From contig CAZXYZ010000030.1 in NCBI GenBank assembly GCA_964645045.1, forward strand, positions 1 to 64,000: a DNA stretch of 64,000 nt, written 5' to 3'. This DNA is from Anammoximicrobium sp964645045 (lineage in GTDB: Bacteria; Planctomycetota; Planctomycetia; Pirellulales; Pirellulaceae). The position numbers and the translations under genes are program-made. The notes under the pieces were generated by a model. That model was not told the origin of the DNA. It saw nothing but the letters and a program-made list of their open reading frames with translations, and made no database searches. Shown here piece by piece: positions 63,501-64,000 of the stretch; the stretch's first letter is position 1; every line of letters begins with the position of its first letter.

Positions 63501-63921
63501 CGGCGGCCACGACATTCTGGTCGGAGGCGCCGGCGGGGACGTGCTCAACGGGGATAGCGGCGGCGGCGCCGCGGGCCGCGATCTGCTGTTCGGCGGCGCT
63601 GGCGGCGACATGCTGCAGGGCGGCGCCGAGGACGACATCTTGTCCGGCGGCGGCTTCGACTACACCGCGCCGCTGGACCGCGCGGCGTTGGACGCCATCC
63701 GCCTGGCCTGGCGCTCGCAAACCAGCTACGCCGACCGCGTCGCCAAGCTGCAAACCGGCACCGGACCGTCTAACCAGTACAAACTGGCCGCCGCTACCTA
63801 CCAGCCCGACCTCCCGGCCGACGCCCTCTTCGGCCAAGCCGGCGACGACTGGTTCCTGGTCGACGACGTATCCGAAGTCGCCGACCTGGTGGCTGACGAA
63901 GTGGTGGACGACCTAGCCTAA
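45577..63921 (+). CDS. Giant 6,114-residue LEPR-XLL protein with metzincin motif, RTX, P-domain, SdrD_B and nested dockerin
   Basis: Start set by AGGAGG ten bases before the ATG at 45577. Order of parts: basic N-terminus with LEPR-XLL (LTLEPLEDRRVLS, 43-55); beta-propeller-like region to about 470; protease-like region 480-900 with HELGHTLALNH (822-832) and a Met-turn YLSLMSYSH (849-857); Ig-like domain with an EF-hand-like DADGDGTLEADEM near 1044; a long beta-rich region with no known fold (about 1100-3100); RTX block 3128-3308; SdrD_B domains from 3444; a proprotein-convertase P-domain about 3639-3782; more SdrD_B domains, two carrying a paralogous accessory domain, the second interrupted by a dockerin (about 4435-4497); GEVED domain near 4640-4795; three SdrD_B domains to 5168; RTX repeats to the end with the planctomycete tail ALFGQAGDDWFLV. 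Probably exported and calcium-stabilised. Confidence 0.92.
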   Translation: MMTVPTTPPNLGESGTHPLPSPGTRKRERRRRRARVQQHRRRLTLEPLEDRRVLSVFYDLQEISRPTAASGEALTGVEMDVSVNSSGQVAFVGQLNSADEGVLVGNGIGEPALQSLLVSGSGVNFSSPQIVDQGHIVVRSEWGPISSVDGFDPTAPAVPEVFGAEGLPANPGTFTDVKLGLRAEDGNVAFVGQSDLLAAPGLYFSTGLLTQPENAALLHDPLARPMVANGKTAVFRQDNNGAKEIVVVRPSGNAFVAEVLASTNAAEPAKLFTHLGAAPGISDDGSIVVFAGDRGNGPGVFAVVNQGSGFGSIIRVAGESTIDYYPNNPNNVPDPNNELGHDDAGNAIYLSQIDLQRRLGVARLGLNGASFDNDSFVVTFVGQPSAASVDNPAIPGNATPLLFSDKVGIWSVRVDIQRELQGMFQVFHPTSPIPVVQWGDKLDGRTVTDFELYDPVAAALKTPLGTTRSIQSGDHYVAFWAQLHPDAGAPVSKVFRADHLDTDADGLLDHWERPGGGIDIDRDGTVDLDLNALGADPLHRDVFLEIDWLADQATHRHEPAPSVTAQLVAMFAAAPLANPDGTTGVRLHVDAGPGNDAAGLPFSQQLGSATPRGGDPIGMPGDPSGHVDVVNFSTTAAAVPGVNARSFQSVKSESFGNHDKWARELAFHYAVFAEAYEYYPSDASPQTATVASLSPDGSTLTAYGIPFFDYTDSDLHGMTLLITSGPAKGALNTIDGRISEDTLSLLRPWTATPGPGDNFVLLQGSSGIAESDSFPSLDNHALPGNDLAVTLGAFRKTTLTPSSGPAYSIFGSAYTQWRTLAHELGHTLALNHCGITPSESYCAATPFDYLSLMSYSHQLVPQVTGTVANAAADTLTVTDPAFSGKDYKGYTVKITSGTGVGQVRKVLSSTANTLTLTAAWQTPPDTTSVFVLSTGVDAYSGPSDPLFYDWGHLRPDFANVFMYLGNTRNTGLHSAGAGLGAEMTLADYIDLFGAEPDATAPTVEIYDAPGGSPLGDGEEISKGRDLTVYVSAADDVGVAAVWALFDADGDGTLEADEMALAEWDAESGLYVATVEDISGEVGTRTLDALVYDTFGNFAMDSVDLEVTHDYSFLAELFEQIGQALQEAIPEIPVTVSVPFLEDGLDDVMDLYGTFAGIADRMYDDVLVTGAAVASPVIATDQTLLVTIDGGQPLAVTLAAASTATNATIADLVADLNAVLVAEGLDDDLLFASTNDGSNDYLTLEAIGDFARSMTVTTLQLRADAAVPVAYGQLSGDAKVDLTVTRLDDGQALTNETQVYTLHVARYADPDDEDLPYTDDNALPKDLVDDVNAALVNAGVDGVYALLDSAGRIVFGATDVNINQLAAADSIVGSLAALGFTATFGATAAVTPLGFKYEQAIAELRYDSLEDFATVLTDVLNNYTDNALPSGFDVDVQYDAPSDTVTFNFALNKSYSKTVDLNLVDEGIDLGVLGTLDVAALADATFSVDAGLNFRLGVYLGDLGAGFSIDGSTPLSQLSGGAGVDVLVGMTADNAAPSDGQLGGNATFTLTIEREDGSDDSLHALTLFQLPSNANPARPASSDNTNVAALVSDLNVLFDQVDLGGGVHLDDIVQADVYTFEDSSGNVTEERVMLRAVQTPDAGLSPIRALTISGGEALGFGTNQTGNFADLDITVLGDSNDRYLVDLDGAITVQDVIDAIQTQTSGEVAVAFNADATGLTLTADGLITVASAFTVTRFTDNGNDADNEGFSSLAAAGLGLLAHEEANVVNGQPLHGANLTDRVFIVENPGGDPNFSFLANIVANLDASAALGCLGLSLTTNTPLWFEITASAHLADPNANDSRIYLSEVFDDPGAVVDMSSATLGAAAGGLVEVTLGSTELNPPVSADPDLLEQVSGQTDPLITLSVTGNTVTGFDFTADTNFEDIVSQFKNVCLDDILNLLSNVADEIQGSNLPILNVEIPLLDKSLGDLIDFGSGLVDAASRFLAEVDLSAAENALDDLDSAISNLSLSLENRGRLFRMGTLLRGLTSDPVSLDSKLLSGLIQLAKIINADVPDGTGGKAALEDAFAALADLLPSWNTLADRLEQVIEDALVDLGFSAGDIDVALGFADYDGNAGTEDNALVVGVTISHTVSEAFAPKLPVTAEFGPIAFEVDPSLTVAAGGTLALGFGITLDASATPFVIVDPPADPDLIQTALNLNAGFDGAVTGDISLGSLDLVEADASLILANAMHESLTVSGGAVTLAAAPLNGDERFVIVVKTSDGSLVPTENLTLSGTTLALASVSNGTVVDVEYQTLATPGADPDPLGDAGDRAQLDINFVPGAPILSNALGAVPFASWFTNTNVTATGMITGALDVAFLGNTVEDAVTLAVGINNLADPRLEVDADALSGLFTNLDFDLKTIIAGLEKLLELLETGLTNEVVTQIPVIGDGFDAAGTFIGKLEGFVEDFRIALDTYTGDTSTVQGLVQTFIFNKLGPAGLNILGDTNASGSITIADVEVELDTEHFQIFFRLEGQDKVSLDFDMGLDGLPITADGQGGLEFGWDYQVDFGIGVDREQGVYLIADASNPEITFSLDAGLSVQSSGGEYVPTGFTIDLFGLELSATDNVNQSTGNPGTHVGGSLELDLTPTSGDRLPLGDLASASFSELFDVDLNAAATVDLILEAGLGSNLPSIQTELVLGCAASASLGGEVSASCSSIALKNTGINLGDFLSQHLGSLINKISAYLEPIKPVIDLLKSEVPGVSQLSEAAGKGPVTMLDLAFMDEPDIAEVARKFVDALDIILTIADSLETMDNGSVVFKLMDDLNLPAGGVDGGDWASGVDVDSAVSGSGGQTNDAEESTGPIKSLLQAVEELGINLHFLEIGNIVRMLLGQPFDVISYELPYFSLPFEYSVKFPVWTPPPISVEVGLHAEVFADLSVGYDSHGLDTGNFFDGFYFGDRENVFTGDDIDEFGLGVGVTLAALLDLVVASAGVEGEIRADIFANWRDQDDDGKMHLDELVQIVNTDGIGCVFDLGGEVRALVKLVWEVFGADGSYTFIDALLFSFQNECPTFQLGHVAGAGESLPDGTTTAADTLVLHAGAFAGQRGPGSSSDVAEAFTVTEIAPGVYDVEALGLESRYAGVTSIFFDGGAGDDALYLVDVTVPVTAYGGAGNDTLEGGSAIDYLDGGAGHDTLYGFAGGDTLLGGGGNDTIDGESGNDAIDGGAGDDVIDGGADNDTIDGGAGADVIHGRAGADWISGDSGNDEIYGGADDDTIDGGPGADLILGEAGMDAIHGGSGGDLISGGSGGDFLYGDSGNDLIVGGQLDANEDLETLLFNSLGIVVDSLDKDADGAADAADELWGGLDNDFLVGDQGADKQYGGWGNDLILAHLLLDRSTTFAEYIEGGPDNDFVCGGSGKDEIYGGTHSAVALSHVLAEEGGPTFGGATTVSCDALPTIEMTETGTLAGTVYFDTDASGAFDSGEAGLANWTVNLFDSDGDLVDSALTAGDGTYAFSGIEYGSYTVAQVLDAGYVQTAPASLTHAVTLAAGATLGGLDFGNDFLGATIQGQKFHDEDGNRIKDPSEGGLNGWQIELRDTNGELVASTMTADYDLNNDNVIDVTTERGLYFFAEQVPGLYWVTEVARSGWIQSTPPLSSANTFQFIADDGFSPTRSDAKVTGLTGAVTDVNVTLNIAHETLEQLKVFLLSPAGTKVVLIDGVGGDAANFTNTILDDEAFWQIGAAPQMDGYSSDFAPLQSLSKLDGEDPNGVWTLVIQDKTEETVGRLNGWSVTIATSGGDNLTFNGGSLNVFESDRLVNYEVTVATGDTATRSFGNFQPGRVRGTKFEDLNGNGQRDAGEGGLAGVTIYADLNDNGQLDRLEPSTVTVPNDPSTPMLNETGMYTLAPLPPGSYVIREVLPSRAVQTVPLPPPGSSLPGGYSIQITSGDTLKGRDFGNQPRGEIHGTKWIDTNGNGFRDPGEPGLAGVVIYSDRNGNGQLDANERAAVTMADDPATKNIDETGHYWLLDLPVGTHTLREVVPPGYAQTAGGSVLVYADDFEDPAVGAGWSTQERSTTPKFANGFLGAFGNEDVNLDLTGLPAHGEITVEFDLYVLGAWDGNGYLPSEPADVWKLAIDGQPQLVTTFSNVVGFEQAYPGTWGDDADPAQTGAAAVDSLGYDLPHAVYRVQYRIAHQSSDLRLVFSAAGLSSAKFDQEFWGLDNIRIAIPQNHHMVALEPYEIAEGIDFGNRPRGGGVDGEKYEDRNGNHRRDPDEPGLAGVVIYADLNDNGQLDDNEPLTVTLADDPQTKHVDETGRYRLQGLLPGRYVIREVVPEDYAQTASGREVLYSNDFETPAGSTNPVGDEWSTDRVTTSPSGQRTFLGLFENEQVSLSLSGLPAHDALQISFDLIVAGSWDGNHPRQGPDRWSVGLRGQAPLLDTTFSNVGNSQPAWQNPVDPYDVNADGFVVALDVLLPINRINLFNQGPLPVPPAPTPGRFAFYDVTGDAALTAGDVLAVVNKINSAHPGIIPGTGLPLGPGQGEFYAQAFPDAYAMGDHPPRTGTAETDSLGYDSFEIPPTDARYRPSDAVYHLTFTVPHSGDSVVFDFHAMGLSNRNLSFEKWGLDNVVVALPNTGYTVDVGADQVVRGIDFGNRPTKQARDFGDSPDQPYPTLLARDGARHTIVPEYYLGSQIDADGDGQPTADAAGDDGEEYDDDDGVRVLTQFMAGKDVRLEVIASARGFLNAWADFNGDGDWQDEGEHFLADKTVISGVNSVSAPVPASPLPLPDVLHARFRFSTQQGLSFTGPAPNGEVEDYRFATGQTPGGNGEAEGPAVSGLIIGAVWSDSNGNGVREAADIGVAGVTVYADLNRNGTFDAGEPSAVTQADNAGTPEDERGVYNLRGTFDGPILVRQVVPAGYLQTYPTGPGGFHTVVPVQGEPIDRIDFGNRLERQEQGDNEVRGRKWLDTNGDGQQQENEPGLAGVTIYVDLNRNNQPDLNEPQDVTHADDPGTPADETGQYVLTGVPSGEITVREIVPNGYEPTTPPGGVITFVLEGGLPGTGGDPVTVHFGNRPVGKGRNIVTGTKWHDQTGELGWRDPGDPGLAGVTIYVDLNGNAHLDAGEPSAVSQTDNPATPQDETGQYRIESVPDGQYQVREVEPAGWKQSYPAAPYTITVASGTVVQGLDFGNFQYTPLQDGDDVIYAGDGDDLVYGDNLVADPFVVSVGTRRDTLYGEAGQDLLFGQERDDLLDGGADDDQLDGGEDSDRVLQTSDLTQILADDVALNSATLTAGPSTDNLLNIEHATLTGEGGDNLIDASGFSYGSVILQGGGGKDMLIATAFNDVLEGGDDNDTLQAGAGSDRLDGGAGSDLLEGGDGSDRYVFESATAAEEDTVTETAAADEDILDFLHLPAGDPVHVDLFTTLTGTTNNRSLTFTNPQFLEDIFGGEGDDILIGSVADNRIVGGLGDDAIEGKDGNDVLAGADGSDTLDGGSGNDTFVFDDGWGTLDMVFDPSGDDTLNLSRIGANLTVQLLAAGDLLVTDGTSTLRHVGNTIEHVLGGQGHDRYTFEDGATLAGGLGDINDPDGLDLLDYSAYTTPVAVNLLLGSATGTAGVSGVEHVFGGSNNDTLTGDGGLNALSGNAGDDQLSGLGGNDVLFGGAGNDVLLGGPGNEFYLFTPAVGVEVDLVNEQPGEGTDTLDFGTVDVPINADLTSDTIVTSATRTVSLAVSGNWANFENVIATAFNDTLTPNGNNNVLTGGDGHDVYSVLPTVAGTATLVEGPSSSGNPAVGGTDLVDFSAFGAGVMFDMSAATNVLASGLTLKLHDGAGGDAPLSFEDIVGGAGPDVFTGNDAANVIDGGAGNDTLRGLRGNDTLLGGAGTNHLYGGVGDDTYIFVDPSAAVDTTVHEDAGQVGGGQVSPGGTDTLDLSALTTAVTFDLSLTTNTNGLLTVHLQDGVGAAAAAHFEILIGSATQTNVLTGNEADNLLVGGSSGDQLTGGGGHDILVGGAGGDVLNGDSGGGAAGRDLLFGGAGGDMLQGGAEDDILSGGGFDYTAPLDRAALDAIRLAWRSQTSYADRVAKLQTGTGPSNQYKLAAATYQPDLPADALFGQAGDDWFLVDDVSEVADLVADEVVDDLA

Positions 63922-64000
63922 CCCGACGCGTAAAGGTCGTTTAACCGCGTGGGCAACGCCCCGCGCGGGAGTGAGGCATACTCTACCTGCGGTCGGCCGG
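63922..64000. other. Window end, no feature
   Basis: Seventy-nine bases after the giant gene's stop. GCAACGCCCCGCGCGGG near 63951 could form a weak stem. No start codon with a ribosome binding site was seen. Confidence 0.5.

Overview
The window looks like a GC-rich accessory stretch of a Planctomycetota chromosome. The main pointers are five genes with the planctomycete N-terminal LEPR-XLL signature (LEPLEDRRVLS-type), giant secreted proteins built from PPC, He_PIG, SdrD_B, RTX and dockerin modules, an ECF sigma factor of planctomycete type, and several families of intergenic palindromes. No rRNA, tRNA, CRISPR array or phage module was recognised.

Layout. 1-15.1 kb is the 3' part of a giant RHS protein whose start lies outside the window. 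15.1-19.2 kb holds a triplicated direct repeat, an outer-membrane-barrel-like gene, and a graveyard of broken genes (GxxExxY protein, protein kinase, a rearranged secreted protein). 19.2-22.1 kb has a flotillin-like SPFH gene with an odd N-terminus, then a truncated beta-helix surface gene and a gluconolactonase-like tail interrupted by a small mobile element. 22.5-29.7 kb is a 2,406-residue surface protein. 29.8-31.0 kb has two small secreted proteins. 31.4-33.8 kb has an ECF sigma factor and a WD40/TPR gene that both lose their 5' ends at one shared point. 34.2-35.3 kb carries fragments of a CocE-type hydrolase and of hldE around a decayed mobile element. 35.5-40.3 kb is the ordinary part: a small conserved gene, a membrane protein with secretin-like (STN) domains, aroE, and a pair of CBS-domain genes. 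40.6-41.7 kb is a dead nuoF-like gene. 41.9-45.3 kb has a small repeat-containing LEPR-XLL protein, a second copy of the mobile element, a lipoprotein, and a TPR gene fragment. 45.6-63.9 kb is one 6,114-residue protein with a metzincin-type protease motif, RTX repeats, a P-domain, SdrD_B domains, a nested dockerin and a GEVED domain.

Three things stand out. First, two giant proteins show modules inserted inside other modules: a PPC array inside an IgGFc-binding domain, and a dockerin inside a repeated accessory domain. Second, a roughly 147-bp element with perfect terminal inverted repeats occurs twice with different 10-11 bp flanking duplications, plus one decayed copy. Third, many gene fragments end at palindromic repeats, so the region appears to be an actively rearranging surface-protein locus. 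Family names rest on recognising motifs by eye; no database search was possible.
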